DNA of 64,000 nt from Dioscorea cayenensis subsp. rotundata (GCF_009730915.1 NC_052482.1:19560345-19624344); one strand, 5' to 3'. Shown: positions 23,471-37,200, counted from the first letter of the stretch. Notes: generated by a model not told the origin, from the sequence alone. Program-made: numbers and translations.

Positions 23471-26400
23471 ATGTCTGGAGCTTATGGATCCGGCGGCGGC
23501 GGCGGTGGCGGTGGTGGTGGTGGTGGTTATGGTGGAAATCCCCGAGGTTCTGATCTTCTTATATGGATTTTTTTTGTATTGATTTGGATTGCTATATCTC
23601 TAGGGTTAGGATTCGATTCCTGTATTTGATTTCTGTGATTTAGGTGGTGGCGGTGGACATGGTGGTGGTGGTGGTGGTGGAGGGTATCATGGTGGTGATC
23701 GTGGTCACAGAGGCGGTGGTGGGCAGTGGGGTGGCGGTCGTGGAGGCGGCGGCGGACGAGAAGGCGATTGGCTTTGCCCTGAACCTAGGTTTGGCTTCTA
23801 TCCCGTTTTATTTTCTAGATCTCGTTTCCTTTTACCTTTCTTATGGAAGTCTGCTTTCTCGATATAGTTGCGGTAATGTGAACTTTGCGAGGAGGACGGA
23901 GTGTAACAAGTGCGGCGCTCCAAACCCTGGTGGTGGAACTGGTGGCTCGTATAACAGAGGAGGTGGACGCGGTGGTGGCGGGCGTGATGGTGGTCACAGT
24001 CGCGGGGATGGTGGTTATAATCGTGGTGGTGGAGGTGATTATAATCGTGGTGGAAGTGAGTATAATAGCAGCAGTGGCGGTGGCGGCAGCGGTGGCGGTG
24101 GTGGTGGTTATAATCGGGGCGGTGGAGACTTTAACAGTGGTGGTGGTTATAATCGGGGTGGCGGAGACTATAACAGTGGTGGCAGTGGTGGTAATCGAGG
24201 AGGGAGAAGTGGAAATTATGGTGGGAGAGGAGGGTCCTACAATGATAACCAGGGGAGGGGTGATGATGGCTATGGCCAAGTTCCTCCATCTGCTCCGGGG
24301 CCTTATGGTGGTCCTCCCGGTGGGAATTATCCTCCAGCTCCTAACTCTTATGGTGGGAACAATGCTTATGGTATGGAGGCAGTTCCACCACCAACTGGCT
24401 ATGGCGGACCGAGTTCTCTTCCACCGAGTTATGGTGCCCCTCCCTCTAATACTTATGGTGGTGATTCCACTGTGGGTCGTGGAGGGCCGCCACCGCCTAG
24501 CTATGATGGAGGATATGGGGGTCGGCCAAGGTCTGGACGTGATGGTGGTGGTGGTGGTGGTGGTGGTGGGTACAGTGATCGGTCAACTGACATTTCTGAA
24601 AAGGTGAAACAGTGTGATGATAATTGCGATGATACATGTGATAATTCTCGGATCTACATTTCTAATCTGCCTCCAGATGTGACTATTGATGAGCTGAGGG
24701 ATCTCTTTGGCGGGATTGGGCAGGTATATCAATATTTTTGTTTTGTTCTCAGTGGGACACAGATTAAGCTGTCTGCATATTCTTTAGGAACTAGTTTTTT
24801 TTTTTTTAATTCAAAAGTTGATCTTGGAATTTTTGAAGATGCTTGTGTTGAGTGAGAAATTATTGTTCGTAAGTTATATGAATATGTTTTACTTAAATTT
24901 TTAAGGCATACATATAAAAGATAAAGTATGATTTGGAAATATGTTCCTTAAGGAATGAGCATTTTTGAGTAAATTCTTAAGCTATGTAGGTGGGAGTACA
25001 CACACATCTGTGGTGTCCATTTGTGTTGAAAATTTAAAATATTTGGCATCATGCGTGGTTGTATGTTTGAGTTGTGTTTGTGATTTTGTAACTCCAGTTA
25101 TGTAAGTATGCATTGTCTACTCTTTAAACTTAATATATAGTAGGATTTTTTTTTATGTGAACATGTTTTCCTTTTTTTAGGTTGGAAGAATCAAACAGAA
25201 GCGTGGTTACAAGGACCAATGGCCATGGAACATAAAAATATACACGGATGAACAAGGAAATAATAAAGGAGATGCAGTTTTGTCCTATGAAGATCCTTCT
25301 GCAGCTCATTCTGCTGGAGGATTTTACAATAGTAAGCTCGTGCTTTCAATTCTTTATTTAAATTACTTATGGAATTTATTGTTGTAGACACCATAACATA
25401 TATATCTGATTTTTTTTTTTTTATATAATTTTTAAAGACTATGATCTGAGGGGCTACAAGATTAGTGTGGCAATGGCTGAGAAATCTGCACCTAAACCTC
25501 CACCTGCATTTGGACATGGGTAAAGATTTTCAAATTCTGTTTATCTGATCACCTTTACTTTTCTCATCTTACCTTGGCTGTTTTAGGTTGTTTGATTTTT
25601 CCTAAGTCTATTTCTTTCTTTCCTTTACCTCCCACTGCATTCCTTATAATCTTGTGATGCTTTATTATTAGTCATGTTAACAGATCACATGGCTATCATC
25701 CATTTGAAACTGCTATTTTATAATGCTAGGGATGCGGATAATACTGTTGTTGCCATCTAAATTATGCTGACCACTGGATGCTTTTAAAATGGTTTGAGTT
25801 CTAGGAATATGCACATACTCATGATTTGCAGCAAGCATTAAAAAAAGCACTATTAGATAACTTTTGAGTTGATTTTAGTGGGAAGAATTCTTCAAGGTAT
25901 GTCTCTTCTACTTACATTGTGCTAGCAACAAGCTTTATGAATGTATGCATGAGATACCATTAAGTACAGAATACCACTTCTCATACTCATCTCATAACAT
26001 GCAGGATATCATAGTTCAAGCTTCTCTTTTGCCTTGATCAAATGAGCCTTGCCCTGTGTTTTGGTGATGCAGGCATCATGAACTCATACTATACAATTTA
26101 GTCCAGAATACCCTTGTCATAATCATCTTGTAACATATGAGGATGTCATGGTTCCTAGGATAATCTGCTAATTATTAATGCTTCCTCAAAGAAAGAACAT
26201 AAAGTTGAAGTTGGTTATCTGTTAGAACATGGACATCAAAAACAAATTTAAGCTGCTTTGCTGTTTGTAAGCAGTTATATTTGTTGTGGAAAATTAGGGA
26301 GCTTCTGAGTAGTGCTTGTGTGTGTACCATGTCTATAGTTTTATAGGAAGCTTTGAATAAGATGTATGTTACAGGTACAAAGATGCACACTATAAGGATA

Positions 26401-27372
26401 ATCATAGGATGAGTTTTAAAAGAATGAACTTCCTTGTTGGTTGTCAGCGGGTTTTCTATTGTTGCAAACTATTTTGTAGCATCATGCTACAAAAGTTCAC
26501 TAAACAGAATTCGAGGAAGGATTGGTTTAGTAATTGAATGATTAGAAAATATTATCCTTTCTTTGGTAAATGTACATATTGTGAGATACCTTCTTAAGTA
26601 ATAACACAATAACAACTCGTAGATTTTGTTAGAAGATCGAGAAGTTGAATCTTTTGCATTTTCTAGATGGTCAGATTTGTGAGTCTCTTTGATGGGAAAT
26701 GTGTCATAGTTTTGTTACCTAGTGCCCTTGCAGAAACTTGTGGCCTGTTTTCCTATGGTAGTTTTCTCACTTTGATGATTGATGGCCATTTCATTCCTGT
26801 TGCTTCTGTAATGTAAAACCTGTTCATTAATTGTTAAAATTCTTTTTTATGTGGTGTTGCACCTCTATCCTATAAAGTTTTTGTTTTCCATCTCTGGGCA
26901 TCGGTGGTTCATAATTATTTCTTATGTCTTTCAATATTACTGATTGGAGGTATGCTGCAAATCAATGGAATGAAGTGAAATGAGTTTAAATCTTTTGTAG
27001 ATTAGAGAATACTATCTTTTGCTTTTGGCTACCCATTGCAGATTATGTGCTTTGTGTGCTTTCTAAGTTCTTGTCACTCCATGGTTTCTAATTTATTATC
27101 TCAGCTTTTGTAAATGATACTTTGAGTACTTAGGCATCACTGGCATGAGAAATGTGTCAGTTTAATGTGGGTGATTTTCTTTGTATGTCTAGAATTTGGA
27201 TTTTTGAATATGCATTATACACTAAACTGAATCCTTCCTTCAATCATGCAGTAGAGGTGGTAGAGGAGGTTATGGTGGTGGTGGAGATCGGCGCAGGGAC
27301 AACTACCGGGATGGTGGGGGTTCTGGTCCTGATAGGCACCAGCACGGTGGACCACGCTCACGGCCATATTAA
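23471..27372 (+). CDS. TAF15b: TAF15b-like RNA-binding protein (FET type, zinc finger + RRM + RGG)
   Basis: Six coding exons: 23471-23546, 23644-23788, 23868-24723, 25181-25331, 25438-25519, 27252-27372; 1431 nt, 476 residues, frame continuous, all GT-AG. The layout is a Gly-rich N-terminus; a RanBP2-type zinc finger with C70, C75, C86, C89 (DWLCPEP, then SCGNVNFARRTECNKC); a long RGG/YNRGGG and Pro/Tyr-rich low-complexity region (about 95-320); an RRM with RNP2-like RIYISNL (about 335-341) and RNP1-like NKGDAVLSY, split between exons 3, 4 and 5; and a C-terminal RGG tail ending RSRPY, like a PY nuclear import signal. This order is that of Arabidopsis TAF15b, a nuclear FET homologue linked to transcription, processing bodies, immunity and flowering. 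The Gly-rich part is coded by GGT/GGC repeats that could vary in length. The last intron (1.73 kb) is the longest. The long frames in the other phases of this region are shadows of the Gly repeats. Confidence 0.94.
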
Positions 27373-28384
27373 AGATGCATGGCTATGTTTTACAGCAACT
27401 ATAAATCTCTATGAGAAATTTTCTGTTCCTAATCACCAAGTTGTAGGCCAAAAATGGTGCCTTAAGGTAGGTTGTCCATGACCCTCTTTTAGCAAATCCT
27501 CATTTCTTTCATAGAAAATGTTGGATATCAGGGAGGTTTGTCTTATTTCTTAGACCTAAAAGTTTATTTGTATTGTGTGGATGTCTTTTTTTTTGTGTTT
27601 TTAGAGACAAGTGGATATGATCTCCAAATTGCTGTGATAGGTTTGAGATGAGTTTTTCAGGTGAGTGCTGTGCTTATTTATGAAATTGATTGGCATCATT
27701 GTTTCTAATATCATCACCATAATACTAACATCTTTCTGTCTATCGGCGGCCATGAACAATCACAGCAACAAAGCATGGATCCGGAGACCATGGATTTTAT
27801 ATCATTTTGCCAAGCCAAGTTCATCATCATTCATGGCATTGTGTTAATGCATGCTTTTGACGTTTTTTATAATAGTCTTTCAAAATCTTCATTGTAAATA
27901 AACATGTTAGCGTAGAAACTGGGTTAATCTTTAAGGAGGCAGCGTCAAGGCAAAGGATGAGCTGGCCCTTATGATCACAAAGATGAATCTTTGTACTGGC
28001 TAGAGCCCAAGGAAATCGTATTCAGGGAGCTACTCCAATCAAACCGTCACAATCATTGACAAACTAAACTGATTGAATTCATCATTACCAAGCTTGAAAA
28101 CTCATTTATTTTTCCATTTGAAAAGAACACCAATCTTTCATACTCGTGTAAAAAATGTCCTTGTGTAGGTAAATTATCTTTTATTAATCCTGTAGTCTTT
28201 GTGGATGCATTAAAAAAAGTAAAATAAGTTAAAGCAAACAGCCTACCTATGCGCTCGCCATCCCTTGAAGACAGAGTCAGTAGGCAAGGTGGGTCCTTCT
28301 CACGATATTTATAATGAAGACTCAAGTCGACCACTTTTGTATTGCTGGAATAATTATCCTAAATTTCTCTTGAAAAGCCAGTCA
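27373..28384. other. TAF15b 3' region and intergenic DNA
   Basis: Contains the 3' untranslated region of the upstream gene (an aataaa signal lies at about 27896) and the ENGase promoter. No further gene is recognised on either strand. Confidence 0.55.
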
Positions 28385-28392
28385 CTATATAA
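28385..28392 (+). promoter_or_regulatory. Probable TATA box of the ENGase gene
   Basis: Sequence ctatataa, 52-59 nt before the ATG at 28444, followed by a short pyrimidine-rich leader (cctcttctccatcacc). The leader would be only 25-30 nt, which is short but plausible. Confidence 0.45.
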
Positions 28393-28443
28393 TATACCCA
28401 TTTCCTCAGTGCCTTCAGAGTTACACTCCTCTTCTCCATCACC

Positions 28444-31400
28444 ATGTCTTCTCAAGCTCCCACTCCTTCCGATCCAACGAAGCCATCAATCCCAATATCC
28501 TATCCAATCAAAACTCTCGCTGAACTCGCATCACGATCCTACTTCGAATCATTCCACTACCCTTTCAATCAGGCGTCCGTGCCACTGCCGAGCTACGCCG
28601 CCGGGCCACTTTCGGCGCGACGGAGGCTGCTTGTGTGCCATGACATGAAAGGCGGGTACGTTGATGATCAATGGGTGCAAGGTGGGAGCAATCCGGATGC
28701 GTACGCGATCTGGCACTGGTTCTTGATGGATGTGTTCGTTTACTTCTCTCACGATCTCGTCACGCTCCCTCCGCCGTGCTGGACTAACGCTGCCCACACC
28801 CATGGTGTCAAGGTCTCCCTTTCCTTCTTTCCAATTTTTGGTCTTAAAACATTGAAATTCTCAATTAGGACTTTAATAGGTAAGTTTTGACCTAATTAAG
28901 ACTGGAAACTGGTAACGAAAAAAATATAATAATAATAATAATAAAAATAATTCTTGAGTGGAGCTGTGAAGAGTGTCAATACAGGGACCGGAACGCACGC
29001 AAGGAAGATAGAAAAAAAGTTTTTTTCTTAAGTTCTTGATTTGATTTGATAATTTGTCATGATAAAAGAAATTTTATTTAAATAAAGAGTGAAACAAGAG
29101 TTCGATTCTTCTGACCGCGCTCCAAAGTTTCAAGAAGGTGAGGATGTTATAGTGATTTCTCCCTGCGTCACAGACTTTTTGAGGGTTGGGGACTATCGCC
29201 TCTACCTCAAAAAATAAATAAATAAATAAAAGAGTGAAAAAAAAACATTTTATCTTATATATTGAAATATAAAATTAAAGAAAAGGGGCGGGTAAAAGTT
29301 AATTTGAGAAAGGATGTATCTTGACTTGTGCGAGCAATTTCAAACTTGTTGAAGGGTCAAAAATATATATATATATATATATTTAAAAATAAATATATAT
29401 TTTTGAGTCCGACATGTCAAAAGGTTCGTGGCCAAATATGTACGTACGAGTTGTGTAATTATTTTGGAAACTAATCATTTAGATTTGTTGTTATTATTTT
29501 TTTCAATCATATATTATTTGATTAATGAAATTAAAAAAACAAAAACAAAAATTGCGTTCTTTTTTTAAAACAATAAATAAATAAATAAATAATTTTGTTC
29601 AACAATAAATTTGTGTGGATTCTTGGTTTTGAAGGTGCTGGGGACCTTCATCACTGAATGGGATGGTGGCAAGGGGATATGGGACCTCCTTGCCTCAAAG
29701 GACTCTGCTCATATGTATGCTGAGAGGTTGGCTGAATTGGCTAAAAGCTCTGGGCTTTGATGGCTGGCTGGTGCTTTCTCTTTCTTCCTTTCAGATTTAT
29801 TTTGGCAGTAATTGTTTTAGTATAATAGTTAGTACAAAATTAGAATTTACTAATGATTTGTTCTCTTGAATTCTCAAAAGCTCTTTGTTTCTAGTTGACA
29901 TGAGTTTGACACTGAATATTTATTATTTACTGCAGCTAAACATAGAAGTTAATTTGAACTTGGATCAAATCAGTAACTTGAAAGAATTTGTCAGCCATTT
30001 AACCTCAGTTATGCATTCTTCTGTGCCTGGATCTTTGGTCATATGGTAACTTCTCTTCCCTTTAACATTCCTATAATTGAAGTTTCTTAAACTTTAGATC
30101 ATTGTGCCATAATAGGTATGATGCTGTAACCATGGACGGTAGACTAATCTGGCAAAATCGACTTAATGAGAAGAACAAGCCTTTTTTTGATGCTTGTGAT
30201 GGTATATTTGTTAACTACAGTTGGGAGGTTAGTATTTTATTTTCTTTTTTTAACTTGATTTGAATTACTTTCTCATGTAAAAATTCTGACTAAAGAGTTG
30301 TTTGGATTGTAGGAAAATTATCCAAAGCTTTCAGCTGAAGTTGCTGGGGAGAGGAGATATGATGTGTACATGGGTATTGATGTGTTTGGCCGAAACACAT
30401 TTGGTGGTGGAGAATGGAATGTATGCTTTCCTTGATACTTCTTTGATAGCACATTGTTGTTTATGTTCAAGGTTTAGACAGTTTATTTCCAAACAGTTTT
30501 ATGTCGTTGAATATTTGTTTTGCATTATTGAAGTTTCATTTTTTTTCTGCAATTTATTTTTTATAGAACTGATTTAAATTTAGCTCTAAGAAAGTTATTG
30601 TTGAAATGTTTGTTTCTCATGCCAGACAAATGTCGCTCTTGATGTGCTCAAAGATGATGATGTTTCAGCTGCAGTATTTGCTCCTGGATGGGTTTATGAG
30701 ACTAAGCAAAAGCCTGACTTCCAAACGGCACAAAATCGGTAATCTGGCTTCCAAAGCTAAGTGAGTTTGATGTGAAACTAGTGGCTCTGTTGTATATTAG
30801 ATGATCATTGAAGTAATTAATTTCTACAGCTGGTGGGGTCTCATTGAGAAATCTTGGGGTGTACTCCAAACCTATCCAAAACAATTACCATTCTACTCTA
30901 ATTTTGATCAGGTGAGTTTCTCAATACTGTTTTCTGCCCTCTTTTCTTATCTTTATCTTCGTTTCCTTTTGTTATAATCACAAGTAGTGAAATCAAAGTT
31001 GTTCTTTTTAAGTTGTTGCCTATCCGTTTCTTGTGTGCTTTTGTTCAAATAAATCTCGGGTAGATAATTATTAAATTTTATTTGCCCTTTCTTGATCCCC
31101 GGTTTTGTATTCTCTTCAGGGGCATGGTCTTCATTTTTTCATTGAAGGAGCACAAGTAGGCAGTAGTCCTTGGAATAACATATCTGATCAAGGTTTTCAG
31201 GTATTCTAAAATTAACCATGTTTATCTTGCACTTTAGTATTCTAATCACACTTTTGGATAATTTAAGGATTCAACATTAAATTGATTACCGTATATTTGT
31301 ATATTAGAAGTTACCGATTTTAACAGTTGATTGAGTTTCAAGTGAATTTGAGGATGAATGGCATTGGTTGAAATTTGATTAGAGTTTTTATTATCATTCG

Positions 31401-33240
31401 AAACTCAGATATAGATACAACTTCGATCAATAATAGTGTCTGACTATTTGAGACTCCATATTATTGTAACTTGTTTGGGTGAGTGTGAAACCTAACGTCT
31501 AGTAGCAACTTGTATTTTCACATGGAGCTTCATTGGTTCTTCCACGGAATATGATCAAATTATGTAGTTAGGAATATTGACTGAAATGCGATTGGTTAAC
31601 AATTTCTTGTCAACTATTAATTTGTGCATGCTCTCAGTGTAATCTTCAATAATTCAATTTCCTTTTCTAATGCTTAATTCAATTGTTTTTCTTGCAATCT
31701 ACAGCCTCTACTTGATAATTTTACGGATCAAACACAAACAACAATGCAAGTCTTTATCAAGTAAGTATGGCATTTATGATCTTCTGCTAAAACTTCATAT
31801 ATGAACTTCTTTATCATGTAAGAATCTAAACTTGACTTATCATCTCATTATAACAAGGAAATAGACTTTTTAGATTGCCGTGGAACTTCAAAGCGTAACA
31901 TTATGCAAAGCGTAATTTGGCAAAGTGTAACATTATAACATTAAAGAGATCCTTGCCAAATTACGCTTTGCATAGCGTAACATTTCCTGTTTTACTCTCC
32001 TGATATCTTTATCCAAACTAAATGCTAGACCATATGTATAATTGAGCACCAGATTTAAAGTTGCATTTCTTTGCAGGGCAGGATCATGAAAATATGGATA
32101 GTTACTCATAGAAGTAATGTTTAAATTGTCCAAAAAGAAATATAAGAACAAGTGAAATTTAGAAGGAAAAGATGCTGCATGGCTTAAGAACAAGTTAGGA
32201 CTACTTTCTACTAAATTAACTGAATTCTTGCATGAATAACTTGAACTTATGTCCTTTTCTTTTTCGTCCCTGATTTTAGATACTAAATTAACTGAATTCT
32301 TGCTACTTCTAGTTTCAAGGACATCGCTTACAGTGGTGGTGGCAGCATCACATTTACAGGAAGTCTCAACCAAAATGCTTCTTACTCGACAAGGCTCTTC
32401 CATGGCCAACTTCCTTGTGGAGATCAACCACTCTACATTTCATATAGTGTAAGCAATCTTCTGTTGCTGAACACACAATCTATTCAATTTTCAAATCTTT
32501 ACTTGGATAAGTTACTGATTAAAAGTTTAATGTAGGTGAAATCTGACGGAAAATCTCTGCTGGGAATTGCCTTTGGATTCTCCTCAAACACTAATACTAA
32601 GACATCCATCCTTCTTGCAAATGACACCCAGACCTTCCCATTGGTACAATTAGAGAAAAACTATGGAAGAATCATGTCTTCGCAAATAAAATCCATTGCA
32701 GAAGTTTCAGACTCAAAATGGGTGATATTGGAGTCAAGCATTCAAATGAAAGGTTACACATTGACTGATATCCGTGTCGTCTCGTATATAAAGAGAGTCA
32801 CTGGCACTGGAGAACAAGCAACTGATCAACCGTACGATGCTTCTCTCGGTCATATTAGTATCCGAAATACATCTGGCAACATGGAATTCCCGTCAGCCGA
32901 TGCGTGGATTGTTGAAGGCCAGAATATATCATGGGCTTCTCCGGGTGCTTCGGGTATCAGAACTGTAAGTCTTAAACTCATTTGGAAACTGAAAGCCGGG
33001 CAAACTTCATCATTCGTGAAATATAACATTTACGTAGAGAAACAAAGCAAAGATGCAGATGGAGATGCAAATAAGGATTATCTCGGCATTGCTCGAGTTA
33101 ACGCGTTCTATATATCAGACCTTGAAGTTGCTAATGGTGTTACAAGCCTCAGGTTTATTGTGCAAGTTTGTGGACTTGATGGTAGCTCCCAGGAACTACT
33201 TCTTTCTCCATATTTCCTTTTGGTTGTTCAAGGTCAGTAG
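28444..33240 (+). CDS. Cytosolic endo-beta-N-acetylglucosaminidase (GH85), one extra base in exon 2
   Basis: Eleven exons: 28444-28812, 29635-29770, 29936-30045, 30116-30227, 30313-30420, 30626-30738, 30830-30911, 31120-31200, 31705-31760, 32313-32448, 32536-33240; about 668 residues, all GT-AG. GH85 ENGase cleaves the chitobiose core of free N-glycans in the cytosol (Arabidopsis ENGase85A). Recognised blocks include RRRLLVCHDMKGGYVDD, FITEWDGGKGIW, the catalytic NxE motif in LNIEVNLN (exon 3 start, about N170/E172), LVIWYDAVTMDGRLIWQN, FVNYSW, YMGIDVFGRNTFGGG and FAPGWVYE. The C-terminal beta-sandwich region fills exons 10-11. Exon 2 is 136 nt where a multiple of three is needed. The frame reads ...LAELAK, then continues one base off as ALGFDGWL, which fits one A too many in the run at 29743-29746. 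The break precedes the catalytic residues, so as written the enzyme would be lost; a consensus error is as likely. Intron 1 holds a SINE and intron 9 a 22-bp inverted repeat. Confidence 0.93.
29095..29230 (+). mobile_element. 5'-truncated tRNA-derived SINE in ENGase intron 1
   Basis: Begins just before a pol III B-box-like gagttcgattc (29098-29108) and ends ctacctc followed by a (A/AAAT)n tail (29209-29230). It is flanked by the 9-bp repeat agagtgaaa (29086-29094 and 29231-29239). The 3' part resembles the two SINEs at 53.1 and 56.6 kb. The A-box half is missing. Confidence 0.65.
31902..31974. repeat. 22-bp perfect inverted repeat in ENGase intron 9
   Basis: Arms at 31902-31923 and 31953-31974 are exact reverse complements (outer part tatgcaaagcgtaa) with a 29-nt loop. 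The word gtaacat occurs just outside both arms and again in the loop. It could be a minute MITE or a structured intron segment. Confidence 0.7.
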
Positions 33241-33833
33241 AACACTATGCAAAGGAGATTGTTGTACTATTTGCTTTGAAAATAAGGATCAGAATTAGAT
33301 CTCAATTGTTATGAAAAACAACTTTCAGATCAAGGAATAACATGAGAATGTTGGAATATTTATCCGAGTTTGATTGGAGAAGTCTTTGATACAATTATTT
33401 AATTGTGTATTGTTTGATAATAAAGCACAAATAAAACACATCTACAATAATAAATGATGTTATAAAAAGCCAAAATTACTTAAAATATGTCATTATAAGG
33501 TTTTTTTTTTTTTTATTCTCCTCTAGCTTTGTTAGGTTCGACCAACCAAAAATAATAAATCACAGATAAATTTCCACTTGTTTTTATTGCTATGTGAATG
33601 AAAAATAAAATAAAATATGCATTTAGTTATTTTATAGAGTAACAAATATACGGACTTACCTCAGTCGCCAAAACAACAGTCTGTAATTAGAAACCCTATT
33701 TTTTCCAAAATTTTCTCTATTATTACTATTTGAGTTTCTTTGATTTTATTTTAAGAAAAACTATGACACATTTATTTTGTCTGGACTCTTATATAAAAAA
33801 AGCGTCCATAACAATATCTTTTTTAATAACTTT
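33241..33833. other. ENGase 3' region and intergenic DNA
   Basis: AT-rich, with the probable ENGase 3' untranslated region and a poly-T run near 33500. No gene is seen. Confidence 0.5.
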
Positions 33834-33838
33834 GGATT

Positions 33839-34241
33839 TGTTATAAACAAATATTTTAATGGATGCCTACTGTAGCAATTTCACTGTAGCAGCGGCATTA
33901 CTATAGCAACTTCTAGATATTATCGTAGCAGTGCAACATCAGTAGCATGTACCCTATGGTAGATCATGTAGCATGCCGTCGATCATTCATTATTCCACCA
34001 ACTGGGAGTATTTTTGGACCGTCGGATCGAATCGATCCCTGGCTGCTCATTCAACTCTTGTAACCCTATAAATACCCCCTCATTTTGTATACTTTGAAAG
34101 ATATAGAGAAGAGAAAGAAAAGAGAGAAATAAAAGAAGAAGAAGAACTTAATTCTTCAGGGTTTTTGGGTTTTTGGTAAATACTCTGGCTCTCTATTCTT
34201 ATTACTATCTTTACATTTATAACATATATATATTCTTAACA
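33839..34241 (+). repeat. 5' LTR of the Ty1/copia element
   Basis: 403 bp, starting TGTTATAAAC and ending CTTAACA. It contains a promoter-like tataaata at 34067-34074 and an A/G-rich stretch after it. Confidence 0.93.
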
Positions 34242-37200
34242 CGTTATCAGCACGAATTTGCTCATATGATTTTAATTTTCTTTGACTCATCTAATATATA
34301 TATGTTATATATGTGGAATCCATTTCTAACACTCGAATCGCGGGAAGGATCGACTGAGTAATATAATACTAGCAAAACCATACATTTTATTCGATCAACA
34401 ATACATAAGATTTTCTTAGAAGCATACATAAAAAAACATACGATGACTAAAAGCCGATGAAGGCTAATATTGCCGAGACTTTTTAAAAATAAACGAGAAG
34501 AACAATAATATTATTATTACAATGAGGGTTTTTCCATCAAATCCAAATTATCAAGCATCATCTTCCAAGTTTTCATCTGCGATCCCTCTCTCCAGTGATC
34601 GTTGACAAAACCCGGTAAAGATCTGCTGGGCCCCTCTCTTCTCCGACGCCCTTCTCACGACTCGCGGCCCCTTCGAGTTTCTCCGTCGGCAACTCGGCCG
34701 GCTTTTCTCCGTCGGCAACTCGGCCGACTTTTCTCCGGCGGCCCCTATTTTTCTTCTCTCCCCTATTTTTTTACTTCTTCTTCCCTTTTTAAATTATAAT
34801 CACTTTCAAACAAATTTTAATTCCCAATCGTCGTAATAATTGCAGCAGTATGAACAAGATCTAGTATACATGAATAGTACCGATACATGAAGCAGATCAG
34901 TATACATGAATAGTATCGATACATGAACGATACTCAGTATACATGAACGATGATAGATGCTTTTATGTTTTTATTCAGTACTCTATATTCTAATTACATG
35001 TATTATTATTTTGAAGAGAAAATGGCAAATATTGCAAAAAGAGAATTTGAGGCCCTTCAAATCTCGGGGAGCAATTATATATCCTGGAGCCTTGATATCA
35101 AGCTCCATCTGAAAGCAAGAAACCTGAGTAAAACTATTGAGGCTAATAACAATGAGCCTAGTGATAATAAGGCTGAAGGCCTTAATATTTATAAGGCATC
35201 ATATTGATGATGGCTCGAAGAATGAATACTGACCATTGAGGATCCACGGGGAATTGTGGTTATCCACGAAAGAGAGATTTGAACATCTCGAGAATGGTCT
35301 ACTTGCCCAAAGCACGCAATGATTGGTCGAGCCTCGGGGTTTCAAGATTTTAAAAAGCGTGCAAGAATATAATTCGAGCTATTTAAAAATTGTTTTCGAT
35401 GACTTGCTCTCGTGGAGAAAAGCAGTGACGTGAAGGAATGATGCTCGAGAAAACATTTACAACATTTCACGCATCGAAATGTTATATTACAACAACAATA
35501 TAGAGAAAAAGAATTTTACAAAATTCTCTGAATTAATTTCTGTCTCCTCGTGGCGGAGCAAAAACAATGAATCGTTGATGCGAGAATCATCAATCTCGAC
35601 CATCCGGATCGACACCACTGCCGGAAATTAATTTTTGGGCAAAGAAGATGGGCGTGGTCGCGGTGCTAGTTTTAAAAAAACCGCGGTGGGACGAGGAAAT
35701 TATGGTGGTCGAGGACTACAGCGGTCGTGGTGGGGGACGAAATAATATCGGACCACGCGATAATAGAATTGATGTACATCAACAGAAGCAACAAAGCCAC
35801 AAAATGGGGTTGGAGACAAAGAAAGATACATGCTATCGTTGTGGCCTGGAAGGTCATTGGTCCGAATTTGCAGGGACCCCAAAACATTTTGTCCATCTTT
35901 ACCAAGAATCACTTAAAAAAACAAGAAAGGTAAAGATATTGAGACAAATTTTTGTCGACAACCCCATAGTTGATCCAATTGAGGATAATTCCATAAATAA
36001 TTGAAATGTAATCGAAAAATACATATTTAGATATGTCGATTTCTTTATAGACTAGTTTGTAATATGTCTTTTATGTTTTATTAAATTATGTTTTTCTTTT
36101 TGTTTTTGTTAGAATATGGTCGATGATGAATGCATTATTGATTCAGGGACAACGCATACTATTTTGACAAGAAAAAAATATATTTTTATATCCTTATCAA
36201 TGAGAAAGGCATATATAGCCACAATAGCGGGGTCATCGGACTCGGTTGAAGGTTCGGAGAAGCGGCAGTTGATGTTGCCAAATGGAACATCCTTGCGGAT
36301 GAAAAAAATGCTCTCTATTCCCCTAAGTCTAGGGAGGAACCTTTTTAAGCTTTAAAGATATACGTCTCAATGGATATCATTTAGAGGCGGTTGATAAGGA
36401 AGGAAAAAGAATATCTTTTATATTACACAAGTCATTTTCATGCCAAAAAAAGCGTGTACTTGAAAGCTTTCCATGTATATCCTCGGGGATTATATTTTTA
36501 CACGTATTAAAGTGATGGAATCACATACGGTATTAACCCGGAAGGTTAATGACCCGGAGATATTTAAAATATGGCATGAAAGACTTGGACATCCAGAGTG
36601 CTATTATGTTGCTGTCGGGATTATTACTAGTTCTCATGGATACCCATCGAAGGATTATAAAAATCCTAACACATAATGAATATCGCATGTTCAAAGCATG
36701 TTCGATGGGAAAAGCTAATAACCGGACCTTCTATAACAAAGGTGATCGGTGAATCTCCTAAATTTTTAGAAAGAATACAAGGAGACATTTGTGGACCAAT
36801 ACATCCATCATGTGGACCATTTAGGTATTTTATAGTTTTTAATCGATCGATCGACTAGATGGTCCCATGTTTCACTCGTCTGCAAGGAATGTAGCATTTG
36901 CAAGGTTATTGGCACAAATTATCGGGGCTTAAAGCACAATTTCCAGATTATCCCATAAAAGACAATTCGTCTTGATAATGCTTTGGGTGAATTTTTATCA
37001 AAAATCATTTTATGATTATTGTATGGCGATTGGAATACATGTTGAGCATCCAAGTAGCTTTCATGTACATACCCAAAAATGGGTTAGCGGAGTCATTAAT
37101 TAAAAGACTCAGATTATTGCTCGATCAATGTTATTAGGACTGAAAGCGCCTACAAGTGCGTGGGGTCATGCTATTTTGCATCTCTGCAGCTTTAATACTG

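Noticed and set aside
23644-24855. Long open frames in three phases across the Gly-rich TAF15b exons
   Set aside because: GGT/GGC repeats stay open in every frame. The spliced frame with zinc finger and RRM is the real one, and the others are shadows, including the read-through past the donor at 24723.
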